NCBI GenBank assembly: GCA_016649715.1
Contig: JAENXC010000002.1
Location: 224,650 to 288,649, forward strand
Reading direction: 5' to 3'
Length of the DNA stretch: 64,000 nucleotides
Source of the DNA: Flavobacteriaceae bacterium
GTDB taxonomy: Bacteria > Bacteroidota > Bacteroidia > Flavobacteriales > Flavobacteriaceae
In this document: positions 55,490 to 64,000 of the stretch, piece after piece
Layout: each line of letters starts with the position of its first letter
Position numbering within the stretch: the stretch's first letter is position 1
Program-made: the position numbers and the translations under genes
The notes under the pieces: model-generated
Told to the model about the DNA's origin: nothing
Databases searched by the model: none
Seen by the model: only the letters and a program-made list of their open reading frames with translations

Positions 55490-57304
55490 CTACTTATTAC
55501 TGTTTATAAAATACATTTTCATTGAACCTCTATTTTTGACTTCTATTTCTCCTCGGTATTCACATTCAAAAGTATCTTTTACAAGCTCATAGGTATTCTC
55601 TCCAATATTTATTTTTCCAGACTCCGACATAGTTTCCATTCGTGAAGCTACATTTACGGTATCTCCCCAAATATCATAGGCAAATTTTTTGGTTCCCACT
55701 ACTCCTGCAACAACGGGTCCTGTATTGATGCCTATTCGGATATCAAAAGTAAGTTCGCTTGCAGACACGTCTTTTTTTGTTTCCTCTACAAATGCAGCGA
55801 TTTCAATAGCGGCCAATATCATTCTTTTGGCATGATCTTCCGTATTGCCATGCAGCCCTCCGGCACACATATAGGCATCGCCTATGGTTTTGATTTTTTC
55901 CAAACCGTGTTTTTCTACAATTTCATCAAACCTTGAAAAGTAAAAGCTCACTGTTTCTACCAGAGCTTCTGGCGATAGCTTTTCTGAATAATTTGTAAAA
56001 CCCTTAAAATCTGTAAACAATACCGTCACGGAATCGTATTTTTTGGCTTTTACCGCCCCATTTCGCTTTAATTCGGCTGCCGTTTCCTCAGGAAGTATAT
56101 TTAGAAGTAAACTATCTGAGCGATCCCGCTCTTCCTCAATAATCTTTTTTGTTTTTCGTATGAAGTTGTTACGCCTATATAGCCCTATGGCAATGAAGCC
56201 TATCAAAAACAGGGCGATAGCGGTGGCAATTGCTATATTGCGTTGGTTTTTTCTTCTCTGGTCCAGTAAATCTACTTCTATCTGTTTTTGCGAAACTTCA
56301 TAATTTGTGCGCAAATCGCCCATTTGTTGCACATTTTTTACATTGATAACACTATCCCTATAAATGATATATGACTTATAATATTTGTAGGATAGCACCG
56401 AATCGCCAGCCTGTTCGTAAAGTTCAGCTATTTTTTTATTGGCATCACCAATCTGTTCCTTTAGACTGTATTGTGTTGCAAGTGTGAGGCTTCTTTTTGC
56501 ATAATCAATTGCGGCCTGCCATTGCCCTTTTTCTAAGTAGATATCAGCCATAGTCATGAGATAGACACTGATTGGGTAATAATCCTCAGTTTCTTCCAGA
56601 ATACGGATAGCTTCATTGATGTTCTTTTCTGCTAATTCGTTTTTCCCAGTATTTGCATATAACATACCTATATCGCCAAGATTATAGGCTTTTCCTATGG
56701 GGTAATTTTCTTGTTCAAAAATTTTACTCGATTCTTTGAAGTACACAAGTGCCGAATCGTAACTTTTGTAGGTAAGCAAAGCATCCCCAGCATTAAATAT
56801 TGTTGATGCTAAATCAATTTTGGCTGTGGTTTTTCGCAATGTAGCGATAGCTTTGTTATAATAAAGCATCGCGTTTTTATGATTATCAGAAATAACATAA
56901 ATGTCCGCAATTGCACCATAGGCACTACCTTCAAGTGGAATTTTATTTTCTCTTTGTGCAATTTCTGCACTTTTGAAAAAAGCCTTTAGGGCTTCTTCCA
57001 GATTGCCCAACAATCTATTGGCACTTCCCTTTTGGAAATAACCTTGCGATTGATACGGATAATCACCCATTTCTTCCGACAGCTTTATTAACTCTTCGGC
57101 ATACTGCAGGCTTCGTTGATTGTCCTTTACTTCATTGAATGATAGTTGCGTTAATAATTCCAACCTTGCTTTACCCGAAAGCGTATTTGCTTGATATATC
57201 TTGACCAAGCTATCCGCAATTTTTTGATCTTGGGCTTTGGTTGAAATGGTAAATATGTGAAAAAAGCCTATTAGTAAATAATAGGCTATTTTATTACGAA
57301 TCAT
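55490..57304 (-). CDS. TPR-TM-class III nucleotidyl (predicted adenylate) cyclase
   Basis: Signal peptide, TPRs, TM NIAIATAIALFLIGFIAIGLY, then SVTVLFTDFKGFTNYSEKLSPE...GLEKIKTIGDAYMCAGG...FAYDIWGDTVNVASRMETMSESGKINIGENTYEL. Confidence 0.93.
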   Translation of the reverse strand: MIRNKIAYYLLIGFFHIFTISTKAQDQKIADSLVKIYQANTLSGKARLELLTQLSFNEVKDNQRSLQYAEELIKLSEEMGDYPYQSQGYFQKGSANRLLGNLEEALKAFFKSAEIAQRENKIPLEGSAYGAIADIYVISDNHKNAMLYYNKAIATLRKTTAKIDLASTIFNAGDALLTYKSYDSALVYFKESSKIFEQENYPIGKAYNLGDIGMLYANTGKNELAEKNINEAIRILEETEDYYPISVYLMTMADIYLEKGQWQAAIDYAKRSLTLATQYSLKEQIGDANKKIAELYEQAGDSVLSYKYYKSYIIYRDSVINVKNVQQMGDLRTNYEVSQKQIEVDLLDQRRKNQRNIAIATAIALFLIGFIAIGLYRRNNFIRKTKKIIEEERDRSDSLLLNILPEETAAELKRNGAVKAKKYDSVTVLFTDFKGFTNYSEKLSPEALVETVSFYFSRFDEIVEKHGLEKIKTIGDAYMCAGGLHGNTEDHAKRMILAAIEIAAFVEETKKDVSASELTFDIRIGINTGPVVAGVVGTKKFAYDIWGDTVNVASRMETMSESGKINIGENTYELVKDTFECEYRGEIEVKNRGSMKMYFINSNK

Positions 57305-57309
57305 AACAA

Positions 57310-57702
57310 TTATACAGTTTGCGTCGGTTTAATTTTCATTACTGGATCTTGACAATAACAGTCACAAGTTGCTCCACTTACGGCATAGACAATACTATAT
57401 GATTTTTCGTTTCCTGGTGGGAAATTACCAACTACGGCCTGCCATGTTCCGTCTGGTTGCAGCGTGGGATTGATGCTAAATACATCATCTCCGCCAGTTT
57501 CTACAACTGCAATAATTTTGGTAATATCTCCAGACATTTTCCAAATCATAATATTTCCAGGGCTCACTAGGGTAACTGTCTTTTGGTCTCCCGGCTCTGT
57601 AATAGACGTAAAACCATTATCATCTTCTAAGCTTGGTGGATAAGGTTTGTCTGTTCTTGCGCCAATGGTAAGGGTAATCTTGGTTGGTTTTGTCCCGCAC
57701 AT
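57310..57702 (-). CDS. Small uncharacterised protein upstream of the cyclase
   Basis: 130-aa ORF ending 6 nt before the cyclase start codon, same strand; beta-rich; C-terminal CDCYCQDPVMKI. Confidence 0.7.
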   Translation of the reverse strand: MCGTKPTKITLTIGARTDKPYPPSLEDDNGFTSITEPGDQKTVTLVSPGNIMIWKMSGDITKIIAVVETGGDDVFSINPTLQPDGTWQAVVGNFPPGNEKSYSIVYAVSGATCDCYCQDPVMKIKPTQTV

Positions 57703-57933
57703 AATTTTGTTTTTTAAGGTTAGTAGTATTATTTACAATATAAGTGTTAAGGTAACAAAATACTGTGAATCAATATATTAAACTTGTATGAAATCATTCA
57801 ATTACTGTCCGAAGCGGTTAATTTCATTATCGAATGGATTTGAAAATAACTTCCAATAGTTATTTTTAGAGATAACATTCAGGATTTTTAACGCTTGATT
57901 TGGGCGCTATTTAGCTTGTAGGAAAGCTTTGTG

Positions 57934-58434
57934 TTAGCTTTTTGGCGGATTGTATTCAAAATAGCGGGTATTGCCTAGATCTTCCTCCGGGATATAGCTA
58001 AAGCCAAGAAACCGAAACCAGGTAATTTGACTGGGATGATCTGAAGTAGAGTACAAACCACAGCTGCATCCTTTGTAAATGGCAGCTTTTTCCTTTAATA
58101 TCTTGCGCATATCAAAGCTTAATTTCAGCGCAGCTTCATCCATGTGTTTGCTTGCAATAAAGAAGGTTTCATATTTTTTATCCTCAACTTTATGAACCCC
58201 TAAAATGGCTATAGGCTCATTATTTGTTGTTCTCCATATATTGGAAAAACCATCCTCAGCACTTAATTTAAGACGACTTAATATGCCAGAAAAGGCATTG
58301 TTTAGCAAACTTTTATCGTGTAAGCTCCATTCGCTTTCAGTTAGCCCCCAAGGGTTATCAAGAATATACGAAATATCAACTGTGCTTATTTCATTTTGAG
58401 GTTCAGCCATAAGGTAGTTAGCTTGTAAAAGCAA
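57934..58434 (-). CDS. GNAT-like acetyltransferase, putative
   Basis: EPIAILGVHKVEDKKYETFFIASKHMDEAALKLSFDMRKIL...WFRFLGFSYIPEED; fold-level resemblance only. Confidence 0.5.
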   Translation of the reverse strand: MLLQANYLMAEPQNEISTVDISYILDNPWGLTESEWSLHDKSLLNNAFSGILSRLKLSAEDGFSNIWRTTNNEPIAILGVHKVEDKKYETFFIASKHMDEAALKLSFDMRKILKEKAAIYKGCSCGLYSTSDHPSQITWFRFLGFSYIPEEDLGNTRYFEYNPPKS

Positions 58435-58563
58435 ATTGGGGAAAATCTTGATGAAAAAGTTAATGATGTGTGATAAAAGATTTTACGCGATTCTCAAGGA
58501 ATTTTGTAGATAATCCATCACACATCACAATCATTGGAATTCTTATTAAATTGTCACCATAAA

Positions 58564-59958
58564 TTAATGGTTTGCGGGTTGTATATTTTGGTTGACCCTG
58601 AATATATTATTTGGGTCGAATTTGCTTTTGATTTCAGACAAGCGCTTATAATTATGCTTATAGCTGGCCTGAACCCGTTCTTGACCTTCATCCATCATAA
58701 AGTTTGAATATGCCCCTCCAGCGGAATGCGGATGCAAGGCTTCCCAATATGCTTTACACCAAGTTGTAATTTTATCGGCATTGGCTGGGTTTGGATCAAC
58801 GCCCACAATAACGCCGGCATAGAGGGCGTCTCTATAAGCCCAAGGCGTGGCATCAGGGGCTACCCTGCTAGCAGCTCCGCTAATGGGATATAGATGCATT
58901 TGTGATAAAGGCGTGGGTATATTAGAACCGAACTGCAAATGTTGTGCCCGAACTTCGGGGCCCAATTCCTTAAAAAAATCGGCTCTCCAATACCATTGTA
59001 ATCCTGGAGGCATTAAACCATCAAACATGGTTTGTATTGCGGGGTAAGGCATTTCGCCTACATGTTCAAATATTGGTTTTTTGGCTAAAATTGGCTTGAA
59101 CAGTTCTTTGGCTTTTTCCATATCGCCCGTATAGCACCACACAATACCACAAAACGCCTTCTTGTGTAAAAACTCAGGAAATGGTGGTCCCGGAATTACC
59201 ATCGTGGCAATAAATCCGTTTAATTCATCTGGCGCAGTCTTTAAAAACTCGTGATACCAGGCCATGATTTCCTCTGTTTGCTCAATGGGCCATAAGGTTG
59301 GGCCACCAAAAACCGTGTTCACTTTATGGGCTTGAAATTTAAAGGAGGTTACAATCCCAAAGTTTCCGCCCCCACCGCGAATTGCCCAAAACAGGTCGGC
59401 ATGCTGGTCTTTATTCACAGTAACAAATGAGCCATCAGCCAAAACCATATCGGCTTCGAGAAGGTTGTCTATGGTCAATCCGTATTTACGGGATAAATGC
59501 CCTATCCCTCCTCCAAGGGTCAAGCCTCCCACCCCCGTGGACGATATAATTCCTGCCGGAACTGCCAGTCCAAAAGGATGGGTGGCGTGATCTACTTCGC
59601 CCCAAAGGTTTCCCCCTCCTACTCTGACTGTATTATTTGAAGTATCTACTCTTACAAATTTAATTCCTGATAAATCTATAACGAGTCCTTCATCACATAA
59701 ACCTAAGCCACCTCCATTATGACCCCCACCTCTTATAGCAATTAATAAATTATTTTCTCTGCCAAAATTTACAGCTGCTATTACATCGGCTACATCTACA
59801 CACATTGCAAACATTCCAGGATGTTTGTCAATCATAGCGTTATACACTTTACGGGTTTCATTGTAATCGGCATCTGAAGGCAATATCACGCGTCCCCGCA
59901 ATTGGGCGGCAAAGGTTTTTATAATGGAAGGATCCAATTGTTTTGCTGAATTTTTCAT
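58564..59958 (-). CDS. FAD-binding PCMH/BBE-type oxidoreductase
   Basis: AIRGGGHNGGGLGLCDEGLVIDLSGIKFVRVD...VPAGIISSTGVGGLTLGGGIGHLSRKYGLTIDNLLEADMVLADG...KFDPNNIFRVNQNI. Confidence 0.94.
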   Translation of the reverse strand: MKNSAKQLDPSIIKTFAAQLRGRVILPSDADYNETRKVYNAMIDKHPGMFAMCVDVADVIAAVNFGRENNLLIAIRGGGHNGGGLGLCDEGLVIDLSGIKFVRVDTSNNTVRVGGGNLWGEVDHATHPFGLAVPAGIISSTGVGGLTLGGGIGHLSRKYGLTIDNLLEADMVLADGSFVTVNKDQHADLFWAIRGGGGNFGIVTSFKFQAHKVNTVFGGPTLWPIEQTEEIMAWYHEFLKTAPDELNGFIATMVIPGPPFPEFLHKKAFCGIVWCYTGDMEKAKELFKPILAKKPIFEHVGEMPYPAIQTMFDGLMPPGLQWYWRADFFKELGPEVRAQHLQFGSNIPTPLSQMHLYPISGAASRVAPDATPWAYRDALYAGVIVGVDPNPANADKITTWCKAYWEALHPHSAGGAYSNFMMDEGQERVQASYKHNYKRLSEIKSKFDPNNIFRVNQNIQPANH

Positions 59959-59978
59959 TGTGCTGTTTATTTGTTTGG

Positions 59979-60353
59979 TTATTTTGAAATAATCATATCT
60001 TTTAACGACCACAGTATGGCCAAGACGTCTTTTTTTGAATCTTCTGAAATGGAATTCTTGTCCAAGGCCGCAAAAATATCATCCATTACATGCATGTATT
60101 CTGAAGGACTTATATTCATACCAGTATGGGTCTTTAGCATATCTTTTCCCGAATAATTCGCAGGACCACCACTACCCATACTAAAAAAATCTACAGTGTG
60201 TTTTTTGATAATGGCCAATTGTTCGGGTTTTTCTTTAAAAGGAAGAAACCGGGCGTTTATAGCTGGGTTATTCATATGCGCATCTACGGTATCATCTACT
60301 ATTGATGTAATACCTTCTTTGCCCCCTAAGCGTTCGTAAAGTGTCTTGGTCAT
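59979..60353 (-). CDS. Group I truncated hemoglobin
   Basis: TLYERLGGKEGITSIVDDTVDAHMNNPAINARF...HTVDFFSMGSGGPANYSGKDMLKTHTGMNISPSEYMHVMDDI. Confidence 0.93.
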   Translation of the reverse strand: MTKTLYERLGGKEGITSIVDDTVDAHMNNPAINARFLPFKEKPEQLAIIKKHTVDFFSMGSGGPANYSGKDMLKTHTGMNISPSEYMHVMDDIFAALDKNSISEDSKKDVLAILWSLKDMIISK

Positions 60354-60466
60354 AATATTTGGTTTTAGTTATAACCCAAAACTAAGGAGACAAAACAGAA
60401 CGCACCGCTACATTTAATTCAAAAAATGACAATTTTGAACCAAGGGGAAATTATATGAAGCTGATA

Positions 60467-61558
60467 TTAAACTGTGTATTGTTGTAAATATTTTGAAGGA
60501 AGCAGGCCATACTTATCCATAAAGCATTTTGAGAAATAGGCAGCGCTGTTAAAGCCAGATTTAAATGCAACCTCAGAAATATTATCTGTTTGTTTCTGCA
60601 GTAAAAGCAAGGCTTGTTCCAAGCGGTAATCTTTTAGGAATGTATTGGGGGATTTTCCAAGAACGGCTATCATTTTACGATAAAGGTGCGACTTGCTATA
60701 GCCTAAATTCACACAAAAGTCGCCTGCACTTAAAGAGGTTTGATGCCATACCCGCTCTGTATAATCCAATAGTTTGTTAAGGAATTTTTCGTCAGCGCTA
60801 CTTAATGCATGTACGTGCTTACTGTTAATAGGTTCATTTAAATTTTCACTTTCGTAAAGGTCCTTTACTTCAGAGGCTATGGAGACAGGGCTGTTTACAT
60901 ACCCACATAAGCGTTCGGCCATTTTTATGGTATCCTCAAAGATGCCATCCTTTTCCGTTACGGGCACTCCGGCACTCAGACCTATATTTAAAACCCACTG
61001 ATTGGGTTGATTAGCAGTACTATTTTGAATTTCCAGAGCGCATAAAATCGCTTGGGTAACCGAATCAAAGGCTGCCAAACTATACTGTAACCGCTGTTTA
61101 ACCATACGGCCCTTATGGGTGTTTAAAGAAGTCTGTATGGAGGTAGTAAGTTTTTGATAGTGAGCCTTTGGGGTTTTGGAGGGTTCCAATAAGCTTAATG
61201 GCCTAGTTGTAATAACCACGATAGTCCTAAAAGCCGGATCGTTAATAATGTTCAAGGCTGTTTTTTTCGATTTTGCGGGGTCTTCTATACGGCCCAAAAA
61301 GGATTCCACCACTGCATCGTCCACTTCTATTATTCTATGGGGCACCTGTCCATGGGCTTGGTCGTGCATTTTCTGTATCGCTTCCTTATTGGGGGCTTCC
61401 ACTAAACAAAACGCTGTTTTTCGGGAGTCGTCAAACCAATAGGTTAGGCCTTTACAGTTAAATTTATCCTGTATTTTTAAGTCCTCTTGGTGTAATTGTG
61501 CCACAATTTCAGCAGTTACTTCTGCCGAAACATCATGGCGGTCCATATATATAGGCAT
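60467..61558 (-). CDS. DUF4242-like (nickel-binding type) / degenerate class III cyclase / AraC-HTH regulator
   Basis: N-term PIYMDRHDVSAEVTAEIVAQLHQEDLKIQDKFNCKGLTYWFDDSRKTAFCLVEAPNKEAIQKMHDQAHG; middle THKGRMVKQRLQYSLAAFDSVTQAILCALEIQ...NIGLSAGVPV; C-term AraC helix-turn-helix (NISEVAFKSGFNSAAYFSKCFMDKYGLLPSKYLQQ). Confidence 0.85.
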   Translation of the reverse strand: MPIYMDRHDVSAEVTAEIVAQLHQEDLKIQDKFNCKGLTYWFDDSRKTAFCLVEAPNKEAIQKMHDQAHGQVPHRIIEVDDAVVESFLGRIEDPAKSKKTALNIINDPAFRTIVVITTRPLSLLEPSKTPKAHYQKLTTSIQTSLNTHKGRMVKQRLQYSLAAFDSVTQAILCALEIQNSTANQPNQWVLNIGLSAGVPVTEKDGIFEDTIKMAERLCGYVNSPVSIASEVKDLYESENLNEPINSKHVHALSSADEKFLNKLLDYTERVWHQTSLSAGDFCVNLGYSKSHLYRKMIAVLGKSPNTFLKDYRLEQALLLLQKQTDNISEVAFKSGFNSAAYFSKCFMDKYGLLPSKYLQQYTV

Positions 61559-61820
61559 AGCATCACATTATAGCAGGTAATGTAGTGATTTTTATTTAGT
61601 TGAAGGATTATTAAAAGGACTTTCGTTTGTTAAGAAACTGGGGGGACTCCCCCAACCGATGACTGTTGTTTGTTTTAACATTTTTTATGCCTTTCTAAAT
61701 GGCTTTGTATATAGTTATACAACTAAAATTATTAATCCTGAAACAACTATACAAATTAGAGAATAGTACCTGATGTAAGAAGGTCTTTCGAGCGGCGTGG
61801 CGTTCAAGCAGACATGAGGT

Positions 61821-61877
61821 CTTCGACTGTGCTCTGGCTACCATAAGGTCTTCGACTGCGCTCAGACTGACATTGGG
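61821..61877. repeat. Two tandem family B copies (CTTCGACTGTGCTCTGG..., CTTCGACTGCGCTCAGACTGACATTGGG)
   Basis: Adjacent copies 61821-61837 and 61850-61877, directly upstream of a truncated gene remnant. Confidence 0.8.
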
Positions 61878-61887
61878 TCTTCAACTC

Positions 61888-62049
61888 TTCGCTAATAAGT
61901 CTTTTGACAGTGCATTTCTAGATGCCTATGCAGTGCATTCCATTCCGCGTTTTATCTTGATTGATCCTGAAGGTAAGATTGTAAACCCAGAAGCGCCACG
62001 ACCTTCTTTTGAAAAAACTAAAACGCTTTTGGATGGATTATTAAATTAA
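61888..62049 (+). pseudogene. 5'-truncated TlpA/thioredoxin-like remnant
   Basis: Manual translation FANKSFDSAFLDAYAVHSIPRFILIDPEGKIVNPEAPRPSFEKTKTLLDGLLN*; no start or thioredoxin active site remains. Confidence 0.75.
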
Positions 62050-62101
62050 AATGTCAGCGAAGAAGACTATATAATCAAACAATCCAATAATCTAATAGCC
62101 G

Positions 62102-63709
62102 TTAATCTTGGCTAGACTCCTTAGCATTCTCATATGAAATTTTGAGCTCCTCGGCTAACACGTTCAAAACCTCATCCATTATAACTCCTTTATCTTCAGC
62201 TAATCTGCTTGGCCAATGATGGAATTTGCTGTGGTTATCAACCTCCTTAAAAAAAGCATCCCCACTAAGTCTTTCAAATAGATATGCTGTTTTCTCCAAA
62301 TTAGGTTGCGCATAAACGCATAGCATCCATAGATTATAAGTTGATAGGTAATGTGGCTGGTAGGATAGCTTTGCGAAAATAAAAGTTCTTAAGGCTCTTA
62401 GGATAGCAGTGGCGAACATATTGTTTAAACCTTCCGGGTTATCCGGTGCGGCATAGTGTCGAAGGACAAAGTATTGGGCAATTATTTTTTCTGTGGCTTT
62501 GTACATATAATCCAGGTCGCCATACATAGGTTTGTGTGGTTTTTCCCAATGCATTGTGAACTGTTTATCTGCCAATTTGAACACCCTGTTTTCAACAGTC
62601 ATGATGCTCTTAAAAAAACCTTGGTGAATAAAGAGGTTATCCTGAATCCAAAAACGACTGTGCCCTATAAGGGCAACAGAAATGGCTCCATTAAACCTAG
62701 TTGTTACGGATTGTTGCATTCTATTCAAAATCGCCGTTCCTATCCCCTCCCCGATTAATAGCAAGTAATAATGCACAATGGCAGAAGTTTGGACTTTGTG
62801 AAACAGATATATTTCTTCCGGCTGTTTTATCTTGTTGATTAGGGAAACGATCACTGACAAATATTGATCTACAGCCAGGGTTTCCGGGAGCGCAACAAGG
62901 GTGGTGTCTATAGGTTTGTTCGACTTGATTCGTTTTTTCAAAGCCAAGAAGCGGTCTACTACCATGTTGTGCAATTGATTTTCCACTTCGCTTATGGCGG
63001 TATATAATTCCCAGTTAATATATATTTCATCTGCTTCCTCGGCCGCTTGTTTGGCTTTTTCCAATTGTGCAATAAGATAATAGGTTTCCCCATTTTGTTT
63101 TACAAACAAGCCCTCCATGGATGGCAGGTACTGGGTTAGGTATTTTATTCGTTGGCTAAGGGTTTTGGAATTAAAACTGTGACCGATATAAAGTTTTTCC
63201 AAATAAGTAAGGTGATGTTCATACAGGGAACTGTAGGTTAGAAAGACACTAGTGCGTGCCTCAAGCCTATAAAAATCATTGTTAATGGTCATTAGAACGT
63301 CGTGTTCGTAAAAATAGTCACGCTCAAATTTTTTGAAACGTTTTTTAAAGCACTTCCAAGTTGTTGATGGCCTAAATTTATAATCGGTATTTTGATACAC
63401 TTTTGCAGAAGCAATACAAAAACCAGGAATAAAGGGATTGCCATTTTTATACCCATACCGCATTTGCTGTGAGCCTAATACGTGAAGCAACACGCTATGC
63501 TCCTTAAAAGCGAGACGAAGCCATTTCCGGGCTTCAATGACTTCTACATTTTTAGTGCTAGCCGAAATAATTATAAGGTGGCCAGGGTTATTGGTTGTAG
63601 CAGCGTGAAAAAATATCTTCTCAATGGCTAGTTCTTTCGTTAGCTGTTGCAGTTTTGCGGCGAATTCTTGCGACAGAGACTGGAAGGATGAGGATTGAAT
63701 TGTTTCCAT
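62102..63709 (-). CDS. Uncharacterised protein with MNT/HEPN-like features
   Basis: SSLYEHHLTYLEKLYIGHSFNSKTLSQRIKYLTQYLPSMEGLF resembles HEPN helices; N-terminal alpha/beta segment HLIIISASTKNVEVIEARKWLRLAFKEHSVLLHVLGS. Confidence 0.45.
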   Translation of the reverse strand: METIQSSSFQSLSQEFAAKLQQLTKELAIEKIFFHAATTNNPGHLIIISASTKNVEVIEARKWLRLAFKEHSVLLHVLGSQQMRYGYKNGNPFIPGFCIASAKVYQNTDYKFRPSTTWKCFKKRFKKFERDYFYEHDVLMTINNDFYRLEARTSVFLTYSSLYEHHLTYLEKLYIGHSFNSKTLSQRIKYLTQYLPSMEGLFVKQNGETYYLIAQLEKAKQAAEEADEIYINWELYTAISEVENQLHNMVVDRFLALKKRIKSNKPIDTTLVALPETLAVDQYLSVIVSLINKIKQPEEIYLFHKVQTSAIVHYYLLLIGEGIGTAILNRMQQSVTTRFNGAISVALIGHSRFWIQDNLFIHQGFFKSIMTVENRVFKLADKQFTMHWEKPHKPMYGDLDYMYKATEKIIAQYFVLRHYAAPDNPEGLNNMFATAILRALRTFIFAKLSYQPHYLSTYNLWMLCVYAQPNLEKTAYLFERLSGDAFFKEVDNHSKFHHWPSRLAEDKGVIMDEVLNVLAEELKISYENAKESSQD

Positions 63710-63866
63710 GACATACTTTTTAAAGATTGCACTAGCAAAGCTCTTTTATGGTATGGGCATATTCAAGTTTTGAAGGGGGTATTTTAGAAGTACGAAGTGG
63801 GAAGTACGAAGTACGGCGACGTGGGATTTGGAATTTGGGGGTTTGGGATTTGGGATTTGAAATCAC

Positions 63867-64000
63867 TGTTGTCCGATAAAAAAAATGCGAGTTGATTAAA
63901 TCAACCCGCAAGATAGTATTTTTGTTTCACCACAAAACAATTAAATACTATGAGCAAAAATGCAAATTTTATCGGACAGCCCATCTTCTCACAACTGTTA
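63867..64000 (+). mobile_element. Left end of an IS4-like insertion sequence, cut by the window edge
   Basis: CTGTTGTCCGATAAAAAAAATGCG end-like sequence, small GCGAGTTGATT/AATCAACCCGC hairpin, then a transposase start. Confidence 0.6.
63950..64000 (+). CDS. IS4 family transposase, N-terminal fragment (MSKNANFIGQPIFSQLL...)
   Basis: N-terminus resembles Bacteroidetes IS4 transposases of the M.K...F.GQPIF.Q.L type; open at the edge. Confidence 0.65.
   Translation, partial: MSKNANFIGQPIFSQLL

Noticed and set aside
61639-61655. TGGGGGGACTCCCCCA hairpin
   Set aside because: Short stem without a T-tract; too little to call a terminator or family C repeat.

Overview
The window is a gene-dense chromosomal segment of a Flavobacteriaceae-like Bacteroidetes. 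This taxon is inferred from gene content, TAnnTTTG-type promoters and BshA/LptD/Rid/MutS2-type proteins; it was not tested. Positions 1-49.5 kb are mostly housekeeping and metabolic genes: a Cys/Met PLP enzyme, MFS and M48 proteins, a SpoU methyltransferase, umuDC, dnaK, ridA, lptD, amidase-mlaD-FeS, a GH3-serine hydrolase fusion, bshA, an FAD/FeS oxidase, aroC, a DAACS symporter, mutS2, ung, a fused E1 alpha/beta ketoacid dehydrogenase, OmpA, hpf and terC. Three parts are more unusual. (1) 41.1-47.0 kb is a type III PKS locus: FAD oxidoreductase, methyltransferase, PKS III, then ENR-like SDR, hotdog dehydratase, divergent KS and ACP. (2) 49.8-57.7 kb is a signalling/conflict-like island: TM-TolB-TPR protein, caspase + alpha/beta-hydrolase + TPR protein, small PGDYG-like protein, TIR-TM protein, then a convergent TPR-TM class III adenylate cyclase and a small orphan protein. 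This is my best candidate for an undescribed system. (3) 58-64 kb is an accessory stretch: GNAT-like protein, FAD oxidase, truncated hemoglobin, a DUF4242-degenerate cyclase-AraC regulator, a TlpA remnant truncated at dispersed repeats, an MNT/HEPN-like protein, and the left end of an IS4-like element. Three dispersed palindromic repeat families recur and have entered coding sequences (aroC, KS, MFS, SDR, dehydratase). Separately, several intergenic regions hold word-like imperfect inverted repeats. dnaK is followed by a second, synonymously diverged copy of its own 3' end. I saw no CRISPR array, rRNA or tRNA.
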